Source: Elusimicrobiota bacterium
GTDB lineage: Bacteria; CG03; SLGR01; PWQF01
Length of the DNA stretch: 45,462 bases
NCBI GenBank assembly: GCA_003557485.1
Contig: PWOI01000091.1
Coordinates: 1-45,462 of the forward strand
Direction of reading: 5' to 3'
The position numbers and the translations under genes were made by a program. This document shows positions 36,644-44,856 of this stretch, in pieces. Position 1 is the stretch's first letter; each line of letters opens with the position of its first letter. The notes below the pieces were generated by a model. It searched no databases, was not told the origin of the DNA, and saw only the letters and a program-made list of their open reading frames with translations.

Positions 36644-37847
36644 CTCTAATTTCTGTTCCTGCACGGTATATCAATCCATCGCCGTATTTGTTCCTTATTT
36701 TATCAACAGCATTATCAAGCCTGATATTTTTTTTATGTTCTTGGCTGTTTTCTTCGGCAAAGAGTTTTAGCTGTTCTTTTTTATCTTTAAAATTATCGAC
36801 TTTCACTCCCAGCAGGCGGATTTTCTTTGACTTGTGAGACCTGCGAAAATCCCTGAAAAGCGAACGGGCAGCGGAGTAAATTTCCTCAACTGTATTTACT
36901 TTTCCCCCGGGCTGTTTTGTGCGTGTATAAGTTTTAAAATTCTCAAGACGTATTTTAACAGACACATTTCTTCCGGCAAGGGATTTTTTTCTTAAACGGC
37001 CTGCAACTTTATCAGAAAGTTTCAGCAAAACAGCCTCTGCCGTTTCGTTTTTTGAAATATCCTTTTCAAAAGTGTACTCGTTTGAAACCGACTTTACAAT
37101 ACCGGCGGCCTCAACTTCCGAATTGTCAACTCCTCTTGCCAGGTTATAGAAACGGAGTCCGCTCTTTCCGAACTTTTCAACCAGTTTGTCCGCTGAAAGA
37201 CCTGCTAAATCTTTTACATTATGTATTCCTATGGATTTAAATAATTCAGCTGTTTTACCTCCTATTCCATAGATCTTATCTATGGAAAGAGTTTCCAGAA
37301 AACATTTTATTTCTTCAGGCCGGACCACAAAAAATCCGTCAGGTTTTTTATGTTCCGAAGCAAGTTTCGCAAGAAATTTGTTCGGGGCCAGCCCAACAGA
37401 AGCGTTAAGCAATGTTTCCGTTTTAATTCTTTCTTTCAACCTGCGGGCTGCATCTTCAGGTGTTCCGAAAAGGTGCCAGCTTCCGCTTATATCTATGAAG
37501 GCTTCATCTACAGAAACCACCTGAACCTTCGGAGAAAAGTCATTAATTATATTGAATATCTTTTCAGAAACTTTAAGATATCTATCCATATCCACAGGCA
37601 AAAAGACTGCACCGGGACATTTTTTATAAGCCTGAGAGATAGGCATTGCGGAATGGATTCCGTACTTTCTTGCCTCGTAAGAACAGGCGGCCACCACCCC
37701 TCTTCCCTTTCCCTGTTTGGGGTCAGAACCTACTATTACCGGTTTGTTTTTCAGGGAAGGATTATCCCTCTGTTCAACGGATGCAAAAAAAGCATCCATA
37801 TCAATATGGATTATGAATCTTTCAGAAGCTGCATACGGCATTTTCAA
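36636..37847 (-). CDS. dinB: DNA polymerase IV (Y family)
   Basis: IIHIDMDAFFASVEQRDNPSLKNKPVIVG, VVAACSYEARKYGIHSAMP, VVSVDEAFIDIS, LAPNKFLAKLASEHKKPDG; QLKLF clamp-binding-like motif. Confidence 0.95.
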   Translation of the reverse strand: MKMPYAASERFIIHIDMDAFFASVEQRDNPSLKNKPVIVGSDPKQGKGRGVVAACSYEARKYGIHSAMPISQAYKKCPGAVFLPVDMDRYLKVSEKIFNIINDFSPKVQVVSVDEAFIDISGSWHLFGTPEDAARRLKERIKTETLLNASVGLAPNKFLAKLASEHKKPDGFFVVRPEEIKCFLETLSIDKIYGIGGKTAELFKSIGIHNVKDLAGLSADKLVEKFGKSGLRFYNLARGVDNSEVEAAGIVKSVSNEYTFEKDISKNETAEAVLLKLSDKVAGRLRKKSLAGRNVSVKIRLENFKTYTRTKQPGGKVNTVEEIYSAARSLFRDFRRSHKSKKIRLLGVKVDNFKDKKEQLKLFAEENSQEHKKNIRLDNAVDKIRNKYGDGLIYRAGTEIRDE

Positions 37848-37849
37848 AT

Positions 37850-38401
37850 TTATAGTTTATACTTTTTATTCTCACTGATACGTTTAAGGACTTTCTTATG
37901 AATATCAAGCACTTTTGAATCATGCAAAATAAAACGTATCTTTTTTACAAATTTAAGCTCAGGTGCGGTTGCGGCAACTGTTTCCAGCGCAATTTCTGCA
38001 GCTTCGTTGACCGGATAACCGAAGACTCCGGCAGATATAGCAGGAAATGCAATTGTTTCTATACATTTTTTGTCGGCAAGAAGCAGAGCATTCCTGTAGC
38101 AGGCGGCAAGAAGCTCCTTTTCGGGTTTATCCACTCCGTAGACAGGGCCCAGGCAATGAATCACATAACGGTTCGGAAGGTTGTGTCCTCCTGTTATGAC
38201 GGCCTGACCCGGCTTGACAGGAGCCATCTTGCGGCACTCCTCGGAAAGTCCGGCTCCGGCAGCGCGGTGAATAGCGCCGGCCACGCCCCCTCCCGGCATA
38301 AGCTGCGAATTGGCTGCATTAACAACAGCATCTGCATCACTCTGGCAGGCAATATCACCCGTTACACATTCTATTTCCACTCCGTCTATTTTCTCTTTCA
38401 T
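37850..38401 (-). CDS. Macro-domain protein (O-acetyl-ADP-ribose deacetylase-like)
   Basis: VTGDIACQSDADAVVNAANSQLMPGGGVAGAIHRAAG, IAFPAISAGVFGYPVNEAAEIAL. Confidence 0.93.
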   Translation of the reverse strand: MKEKIDGVEIECVTGDIACQSDADAVVNAANSQLMPGGGVAGAIHRAAGAGLSEECRKMAPVKPGQAVITGGHNLPNRYVIHCLGPVYGVDKPEKELLAACYRNALLLADKKCIETIAFPAISAGVFGYPVNEAAEIALETVAATAPELKFVKKIRFILHDSKVLDIHKKVLKRISENKKYKL

Positions 38402-38402
38402 T

Positions 38403-39347
38403 TTAAGCCGGATTAATAAAGCTAAGAGTTGCTTTGTCCAGTATATGTCCGCTCATTGCCTTTTCCAGTTTAAGGCATTTTGAGCCCTCAGGCAGATCAA
38501 GTTTACAATCCAGAGCATATAACTTAAAGACGTAAATATGGTGTAAAGATGAAGAAGAGGGCCCCAAATATCCGGTATTGCCATAATCGTTTATTCCTGG
38601 AACACAGAGTGGATATGTACCTTCTTCTATTTCTTCTGTTTCCGGCGGGATATTCCATAAAATCCAATAGATTCTTACCCCCAGAAGCCCCTCGTAATCC
38701 GACATTATAAGGGCCAGGGATTCCGTCCCCTCCGGAACGCTGTCAATTCTTAAAGGAGGTAAGATATTCTCTCCCCTGCACGTATACTTTTCAGGAATTT
38801 CACCGCCGTCAGGGAAAGCAGGACTGGATAGTTTCATCCCGGGCCTTTTGGACGGTTCGTCTCCTATCAGGTTTATTATATAAGGTTTCACAAGGTTCTT
38901 TAAGCCAAGCATTATAACTACCGCTGCGGCCATAAAAACAAGGGTCCTTATATTCCACTCGTTAAGGACAAGGCCCAGCGCAATCCCGGCAGCCGGAGGA
39001 TGTTCTGTATTTGTTGCGACCATTATGAAGATTGCCACTCCGACAGCCACTCCGCCTGCTATATAAAGGGCATATTTATCCGGAAGGGCGGGCGTAAAAA
39101 AAAGATCCATCAAAACACCTACAAGCATACCCACGGTATATCCCCCCGCTACCGTTCTCAAAGAACTCATAAAATGTCTCGGACGGGTAAAAATAGTAAA
39201 AGATGTTGCCCCTAAAGAAGCTATAAGAGCGGTCTGAATTTCAAGGTCAAGAAAAACAAGAATTAAAGCTATGGAAAATATAGCCGCAAGGCTCTGCAGT
39301 ATATATTTATAAGGGTCTCTTCTAAGTTTCCAGTCAAAAAGATACAT
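38403..39347 (-). CDS. HPP-family membrane protein fused to PEBP (YbhB/RKIP) domain
   Basis: HPP part: LGATSFTIFTRPRH..NTEHPPAAGIALGLVL. PEBP part: MKLSSPAFPDGGEIPEKYTCRGENILPPLRIDSVPEGTESLALIMSDYEG..YWILWNIP..HHIYVFKLYALD. Confidence 0.88.
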   Translation of the reverse strand: MYLFDWKLRRDPYKYILQSLAAIFSIALILVFLDLEIQTALIASLGATSFTIFTRPRHFMSSLRTVAGGYTVGMLVGVLMDLFFTPALPDKYALYIAGGVAVGVAIFIMVATNTEHPPAAGIALGLVLNEWNIRTLVFMAAAVVIMLGLKNLVKPYIINLIGDEPSKRPGMKLSSPAFPDGGEIPEKYTCRGENILPPLRIDSVPEGTESLALIMSDYEGLLGVRIYWILWNIPPETEEIEEGTYPLCVPGINDYGNTGYLGPSSSSLHHIYVFKLYALDCKLDLPEGSKCLKLEKAMSGHILDKATLSFINPA

Positions 39348-39413
39348 ATTATTAACTCCGTTAAACTTATCAAAGAAAGCTTAACAAATATTTTATAATA
39401 TGTGAAGGTTAAA

Positions 39414-39425
39414 GTTTCTAGAAAC
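39414..39425. promoter_or_regulatory. Perfect 12-bp palindrome in the divergent promoter region
   Basis: GTTTCTAGAAAC, 11 bp upstream of a putative -35 for the crtI operon. Confidence 0.45.
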
Positions 39426-39436
39426 CGTTTTTCATT

Positions 39437-39465
39437 TTGATTATAGAAATTAATTTTAGTAGAAT
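39437..39465 (+). promoter_or_regulatory. Putative sigma70 promoter of the DUF2141-crtI operon
   Basis: TTGATT (39437-39442), 17-nt spacer, TAGAAT (39460-39465); ATG at 39495. Confidence 0.5.
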
Positions 39466-39494
39466 AATATTTCATAATCTGAGGATAATTATTA

Positions 39495-39929
39495 ATGAAA
39501 CTTTTAATCTCTTTTTTATTATCAGTCTCTTTACCTGCTGTCCTTTATTCCGGACAGCAAAAAGGTGATATCACTATACATTTTGAAGACTTAAGAAATA
39601 TACAGGGAGGGATAGGAGTACTTCTTTTTACTTCTCCAAAGGGGTTTCCCGGGAATCCCGAAAATGCTTATATAAATTACTACAGCACGCTCTCTGCCCC
39701 TAATCATACTGTAAAGTTTTATGAGCTGGACTACGGGACCTATGCCGTTTCTGCATTCCACGATGAAAACAGCAACAAAAAGCTTGATACAAACTGGCTT
39801 GGATTGCCCCGTGAAGGAGTCGGGGTTTCCTTAAACGCCCTGAGGCCTTTCGGTTCGCCGCGTTTCAGGGATGCCGCATTTGAGCTAAATAGCAGCTCCG
39901 CAACTCTTAATATCGGAATTAACTACTAA
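39495..39929 (+). CDS. DUF2141-like exported protein
   Basis: Signal peptide; ITIHFEDLRNIQGGIGVLLFTSPKGFP..YGTYAVSAFHDENSNKKLDTNWLGLPREGVGVS. Confidence 0.82.
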   Translation: MKLLISFLLSVSLPAVLYSGQQKGDITIHFEDLRNIQGGIGVLLFTSPKGFPGNPENAYINYYSTLSAPNHTVKFYELDYGTYAVSAFHDENSNKKLDTNWLGLPREGVGVSLNALRPFGSPRFRDAAFELNSSSATLNIGINY

Positions 39930-39951
39930 TACAGAAATTGTGAGGATATAA

Positions 39952-41490
39952 ATGAAAAAAAAGAAAATTGTTATTGTAGGAGCCGGGCCAGGGGGGCTGA
40001 CAAGCGGTATGCTTCTTGCCCACAGGGGCGCAGAAGTTGAGATATATGAAAAAGAGACCCGCCCTGGAGGCAGAAACAGGGCAATACGTTTAGGGAATTT
40101 TACTTTTGATACCGGGCCCACGTTCCTGATGATGAAATATATACTGGATGAGATGTTCCAGGAAACAGGCAGAAAATCATCAGACTACCTCGATTTTGTC
40201 AGGCTTGACCCTTTTTACAGGCTGCAGTTTCCCGGTAAAAGATTTTTCCCTTCAGGCAACAGGGATAAAATGAAAAAACAGATTGGTGAACTTTTTCCGG
40301 GTAATGAAAAAGGCTTTGAACAGTTTATGGAAACAGAAGGAAACAGGTTCAGGAAACTTATCCCCTGCCTCCAGAAAGATTACTCGACATTAGGCGCATT
40401 TTTGAATCCCATATTCATAAAAGCAGCTCCCTATATAGCCCCGAGCAAAACACTTTTCGGAAACCTGGGAAGATACTACGATCAAGATGAACTTAAGCTT
40501 GCTTTTACATTTCAGTCAAAATACCTGGGTATGTCTCCCTGGGACTGCCCTGCCCTTTTTACAATACTTTCCTATATGGAGTATGAATACGGAATATACC
40601 ATGTTATGGGAGGCCTCAACAGGATTTCGGCGGCTATGGAAAAAGTACTCAAAGAAGAAGGCGGCAATGTATTCTACAACAAAAAGGTCCGCAAGGTAAT
40701 TAACGAAGAAAAAAATGTAACAGGAATAGAACTTGAAAACGGAGAACAGATAGATGCGGACGAGGTTATAATAAACGCTGATTTCGGATATACGGCGAGC
40801 AATCTTCTTCCGAAAGAATATATTAAAAAATGGGCTCCGGAAAAACTTGAGAAGAAAAATTTTTCATGCGGAACTTTTATGCTGTACCTAGGGCTGGATA
40901 AAAAGTACGAGACACTTCAGCACCACAACATAATATTTGCGGATGATTACAGACAGAATGTGGAAGTTATGTTTAACAACCATAAAATGACTGATGACTT
41001 CTCCTTCTATGTTCACAATCCTTCCGTTACCGACCCCTCTCTTGCCCCTGAAGGAAAAGCGTCTCTTTATGTTCTTGTTCCTGTACCAAATAACAGAAGC
41101 GGAATAGATTGGAACATAGAGAAAGGCCCCTTCCGGGAGAAAGTATTAGATAAAATCATTGAAAAAACAGAAATGAAGGACATACGGGAACATATAGAAG
41201 AAGAAAAAATAATTACTCCCCGTGAATGGGAAAAAGACTATAATGTATATATAGCCGCCGAATTCAGCCTTGCGCACAACCTTTCCCAGATGCTCTATTT
41301 CAGGCCCCACAATAAGTTTGAAGAGCTTAACAATCTTTATCTGACAGGAGGCGGGACCCATCCCGGAAGCGGCCTTCCCACTATATATGAATCAGGCAGG
41401 ATATCAGCTAATCTCATTTCAAAAAAATACGGCCTGCCATACAGGGAACCCTCTTTCAGCGCAAAAGACATTCTGCCTCATGAAAACTGA
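39952..41490 (+). CDS. crtI: Phytoene desaturase/CrtI-CrtN family FAD oxidoreductase
   Basis: KIVIVGAGPGGLTSGMLLAHRGAEVEIYEKETRPGGRN..FDTGPTFL; C-terminal LYLTGGGTHPGSGLPTIYESGRISANLI. Confidence 0.92.
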   Translation: MKKKKIVIVGAGPGGLTSGMLLAHRGAEVEIYEKETRPGGRNRAIRLGNFTFDTGPTFLMMKYILDEMFQETGRKSSDYLDFVRLDPFYRLQFPGKRFFPSGNRDKMKKQIGELFPGNEKGFEQFMETEGNRFRKLIPCLQKDYSTLGAFLNPIFIKAAPYIAPSKTLFGNLGRYYDQDELKLAFTFQSKYLGMSPWDCPALFTILSYMEYEYGIYHVMGGLNRISAAMEKVLKEEGGNVFYNKKVRKVINEEKNVTGIELENGEQIDADEVIINADFGYTASNLLPKEYIKKWAPEKLEKKNFSCGTFMLYLGLDKKYETLQHHNIIFADDYRQNVEVMFNNHKMTDDFSFYVHNPSVTDPSLAPEGKASLYVLVPVPNNRSGIDWNIEKGPFREKVLDKIIEKTEMKDIREHIEEEKIITPREWEKDYNVYIAAEFSLAHNLSQMLYFRPHNKFEELNNLYLTGGGTHPGSGLPTIYESGRISANLISKKYGLPYREPSFSAKDILPHEN

Positions 41491-42454
41491 AAAACCTTTA
41501 ATACTCTGCAGCCGGTGCCTGGGTTTTGACAACTGCAGATACAACGGAGAAATAATACCGGCACCTTTTATCGAAAAACTTTCAGATTTCTGCCGGATTA
41601 TAAATGTCTGTCCCGAAGTTGAAATTGGCCTGGGGGTTCCTCGCAAACCTGTACGAATAATAAAAAAAGGCGATAATTTAAGATTAATACAAACTGAAAC
41701 GCTTAAAGACCAGACTGATAAAATGAATATCTTTTCTGCTCAGTTTATCAACAACCTTCGCGAAGTCCACGGATTTATATTGAAATACAAATCCCCCTCC
41801 TGCGCCCTGAAAGCGGCTAAATATTATCCGTCAACAGATAAGAGTCCTGTATCCGGAAAGGGTCCCGGTTTATTCGGAAAAGCTGTTCTTGACGCCTTTC
41901 CCGGGTATCCGGCAGAAACAGAAACCCGGCTGACAAACTTTAACATAAGAGAACATTTTCTAACCAAACTTTTTACCTTTTCCAGGTTTGATTCAGTCAG
42001 AAAAGAAAGCAGGATAAAACAGCTGATTGACTTTCATGCTCAAAACAAACTGCTTCTTCTTGCATACAACCAGAAGAATATGAGGCTGATGGGGAATATT
42101 CTTGCCAACCAGAAAGAAAAAGGTATGGATAGTACAAAAGAAGAATATAAAATCCTGCTTCTTGATTCATTTAAGAAAAACGCTTCACACAATTCCCATA
42201 TAAATGTAATACAGCACGCAATGGGCTATTTTTCAAAAAAAATAAAAAGAGAAGAGGTCTCGTTTATAACTAATCTCATATCGGAATACAAGAACAATAA
42301 AATTCCCTTGAGTGCCTTAAGAATGGTAATAAGATCTTACATAGTAAGGTTTGATATCGAATATCTAAAATCACAGAGCTACTTTGAGCCCTACCCCGCA
42401 GAACTGGCTGAAGTATCAGATTCGGGTAAGGGAAGAGACTTGAGGCACATATAA
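41480..42454 (+). CDS. DUF523 + DUF1722 (YbgA) two-domain protein
   Basis: LCSRCLGFDNCRYNGE..VCPEVEIGLGVPRKPVRII (DUF523), then LTKLFTFSRFDSV..LIDFHAQNKLLLLAYNQKNMRLMGNIL (DUF1722). ATG 41480 overlaps the crtI end. Confidence 0.85.
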   Translation: MKTEKPLILCSRCLGFDNCRYNGEIIPAPFIEKLSDFCRIINVCPEVEIGLGVPRKPVRIIKKGDNLRLIQTETLKDQTDKMNIFSAQFINNLREVHGFILKYKSPSCALKAAKYYPSTDKSPVSGKGPGLFGKAVLDAFPGYPAETETRLTNFNIREHFLTKLFTFSRFDSVRKESRIKQLIDFHAQNKLLLLAYNQKNMRLMGNILANQKEKGMDSTKEEYKILLLDSFKKNASHNSHINVIQHAMGYFSKKIKREEVSFITNLISEYKNNKIPLSALRMVIRSYIVRFDIEYLKSQSYFEPYPAELAEVSDSGKGRDLRHI

Positions 42455-42460
42455 AAGTTT

Positions 42461-43135
42461 TTAAAAAACATGACCCTCCCCTTTTTCTTTTTTCAGCAAG
42501 CCTTTTTCCAGCACATAAATTTCTCCTTCTGCGCAGAGCCTTTTAAGAAGCTGCACATCCTGTGATATTAAAATAAAGGAATCGACTTTAGAGAGGTAGT
42601 CCAGTACAATCTGCAGGTGATGGCCGTCAAGCCATTCAAACGGCTCATCAAGAAGTATTATATCCGGTTTCATAGCGGCTATGCCCGCAAGTGCCACAAG
42701 GTGCTTTTCCCCTCCTGAGAGCTTAAACGTGTTCCTTTTTTTAAGTGATTTCAGTCCGAATTCTTTAATAACCTCCGTGACTATTTCCCCTGTTTCAATT
42801 CGGTTTTTCCCCTGGTTGAGCGGCCCGAAAGATATATCCTCCTCAACCTCCGGAAAAAGAATCTGATCATCCGGGTTCTGGAAAAGATAACCTATTTTAG
42901 TCCTGAACCGGGAAAAGTCTTTTTCCTCTTTCATTTCGTTTCCGAAAAGCTCTACAGACCCGGCCTGGGGTTTAATAAGTCCGCTTATTATCTTAAGCAG
43001 TGTTGATTTACCACTGCCGTTGGAACCTGTTATACCTGCGCGGATGCCGGCGGTTAGGCTGAAGTTCAGACCGGAAAAGATATCATCACTTCCGGGGTAA
43101 TGGAATTTAATATTTTTTAAAGCTATTGTATCCAT
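42461..43135 (-). CDS. cbiO: ECF-type cobalt/nickel transporter ATPase
   Basis: GITGSNGSGKSTLLKIISGLIKP (Walker A), LSGGEKHLVALAGIAAMKPDIILLDEP. Confidence 0.92.
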   Translation of the reverse strand: MDTIALKNIKFHYPGSDDIFSGLNFSLTAGIRAGITGSNGSGKSTLLKIISGLIKPQAGSVELFGNEMKEEKDFSRFRTKIGYLFQNPDDQILFPEVEEDISFGPLNQGKNRIETGEIVTEVIKEFGLKSLKKRNTFKLSGGEKHLVALAGIAAMKPDIILLDEPFEWLDGHHLQIVLDYLSKVDSFILISQDVQLLKRLCAEGEIYVLEKGLLKKEKGEGHVF

Positions 43136-43836
43136 AACATAAAAGAGACAAATATGGCTGAACCCATAGTAAAAACAATATCATTTATTTTTAGCTTTTC
43201 CCTTAAGAATGACGGAAACCTGCCTTTAAAACCGCGGCAGAGCATAGCGTCGTAAAGAGTTGCGGAATGTATGCGGCTTTTAAGGAGGAGAACCCCTAAC
43301 ATTGTTCCCATTGTCTTGTAAGTTTTTAAATTTGTTTTTGCTATAAAGCCTTTCATTTTCATTGCTTCCTTTAATTTTATGTAATCAGAATGAAGTACGC
43401 TTATATACTTATTGCAGAAATAAAACATCCCGGCAAGCTTACCTGGCATTCCGAAGAATTGAAGAGCTGAAACATTGTTTACAAGAGCAGAGGTTCCTAT
43501 AAGGGAAATTACAAAAAAAGCTATCGCATTGGCTTTCAGAGTTATAGATAATGCGACCTCCACACCGCCTCTGGTATCTCCCGGAAAACTCAAAGGTATG
43601 ATTATCCAGAAAAACAGAATAAAGATATTAACAGCGTAAAGCCTCTGAAGGACTTTCCGAGAATTTAACTTTGAAAAAAGACAAAAGAAGAAAGCAGCAG
43701 CAAAATAAAGCAGTAGCGGATATAATGAGGAAATAAGGGCTACATGAAGGGAAAAGAGAGTAAATACAGGTATCTTGACTCTTTCGTCAAGCAAGTGAAA
43801 AAACGAATCTCCCAGGGAAAACTCATCAATATGCAT
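43123..43836 (-). CDS. cbiQ: ECF-type cobalt/nickel transporter transmembrane protein
   Basis: HLLDERVKIPVFTLFSL; KEAMKMKGF and YDAMLCRGFKGRFP coupling motifs. Confidence 0.88.
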   Translation of the reverse strand: MHIDEFSLGDSFFHLLDERVKIPVFTLFSLHVALISSLYPLLLYFAAAFFFCLFSKLNSRKVLQRLYAVNIFILFFWIIIPLSFPGDTRGGVEVALSITLKANAIAFFVISLIGTSALVNNVSALQFFGMPGKLAGMFYFCNKYISVLHSDYIKLKEAMKMKGFIAKTNLKTYKTMGTMLGVLLLKSRIHSATLYDAMLCRGFKGRFPSFLREKLKINDIVFTMGSAIFVSFMLWIQ

Positions 43837-44419
43837 TGTTCTTCATTATCATTTCAGGCGAGGTTTTTATAATAAAAGAAACCGCTGCTGCTGTTATGAA
43901 TCCCTCCAGAAGCGCTACCGGGAGATGCCCTGCTGCTATTATTCTTGCAGCCGGAATAAAACTCTGCCTGCTCAGGGAAAGAGAAATATATAAAAGCACT
44001 ACTGAAACAAACACCGAAAGAACCCCGGCTACGAAACCAGCTGCCCGCTTATGTTTTATCAGAGAAAAAAGTTTCCAACACAAAAGTCCCGGCAAAGCCA
44101 TATTTAAAGTATTTACTCCCAGAGCTGTAATTCCACCGTGACCGAATATCAAAGCCTGAAGAAGCAGTCCTGTAAAAAGAGCCGGAAAAATACCCCAGCC
44201 GAGTATTATCCCTGCCAGACCATTGAGAATAAGATGAGCTCCCGCCGGGCCGACGGGAATATGGATAAGCGAAACCACAAAGAAAGCGGAAGTCATAACC
44301 GCAAGGGTAGATATTTCTCTATATGAAATTTTTTTAAGTCCAAGCGATATTCCTGCGGCAGCAAGAATTGTTCCGGCAGCCAGTACTCCGGGAGAAAGCA
44401 CACCATCGGATATATGCAT
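43826..44419 (-). CDS. cbiM: Cobalt/nickel ECF substrate-binding membrane protein (CbiM/NikM)
   Basis: MHISDGVLSP N-terminus, VSLIHIPVGPAGAHLILNGLAGIILGWGIFPALFTGLLLQALIFGHGGITALGVNTLNMALPGLL. Confidence 0.93.
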   Translation of the reverse strand: MHISDGVLSPGVLAAGTILAAAGISLGLKKISYREISTLAVMTSAFFVVSLIHIPVGPAGAHLILNGLAGIILGWGIFPALFTGLLLQALIFGHGGITALGVNTLNMALPGLLCWKLFSLIKHKRAAGFVAGVLSVFVSVVLLYISLSLSRQSFIPAARIIAAGHLPVALLEGFITAAAVSFIIKTSPEMIMKNNAY

Positions 44420-44856
44420 TATTTATCTTTCTTTCCCATTGTCAGAGCAAAGAGTCCCCATAAGCCGAATATCAGGCTGACACCGGTTACAATACCGAAA
44501 AAACCCGGGGTATATTTACTTTTGTCATTAATGTCAATTTTCAGCGCCTCATTTACAACAATATTTTTTATGATCCTGTGACCCATACCATCATCTATTA
44601 CAGTCTTCCAGTCCCCGGCTGTATCCGGCAAAAAGGCAAAAACACCGTTCTTATCTGTCATACCGGTTATAAATTCTTCCCCGTCAGGCCCATATATTAT
44701 CACATCCGCAAAAGCCGCAGGAGTACCGCCGTCATAATAACTTTTTACAAATAAAGCCCCAGTGCCTTCAGAAGCATATATGGGGTGTCCCCGGACAGCT
44801 GCAGATGCCATATAAACTATTGCTAATGTCAGGAGTATGGATTTAATCACTTTCAT
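44419..44856 (-). CDS. NikL-like periplasmic Ig-like protein with C-terminal TM
   Basis: Signal peptide, ADVIIYGPDGEEFITGMTDKNGVFAFLPDTAGDWKTVIDDGMGHR, C-terminal TM; directly upstream of cbiM. Confidence 0.7.
   Translation of the reverse strand: MKVIKSILLTLAIVYMASAAVRGHPIYASEGTGALFVKSYYDGGTPAAFADVIIYGPDGEEFITGMTDKNGVFAFLPDTAGDWKTVIDDGMGHRIIKNIVVNEALKIDINDKSKYTPGFFGIVTGVSLIFGLWGLFALTMGKKDK

Noticed and set aside
37350-38416. Plus-strand ORFs of 183 and 164 aa opposite dinB and the macro-domain gene
   Set aside because: Antisense to strongly conserved coding sequences; composition typical of reverse-frame translation.
41387-41479. Upstream extension of the DUF523 protein inside crtI
   Set aside because: The extension is an out-of-frame overlap with the well-conserved crtI C-terminus; the DUF523 Cys motif starts right after ATG 41480.
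42454-42461. Possible strong bidirectional terminator between the convergent DUF1722 and cbiO genes
   Set aside because: Only 6 bp separate the stops; GTTTTTAAAAAAC nearby is AT-only and too weak to claim.
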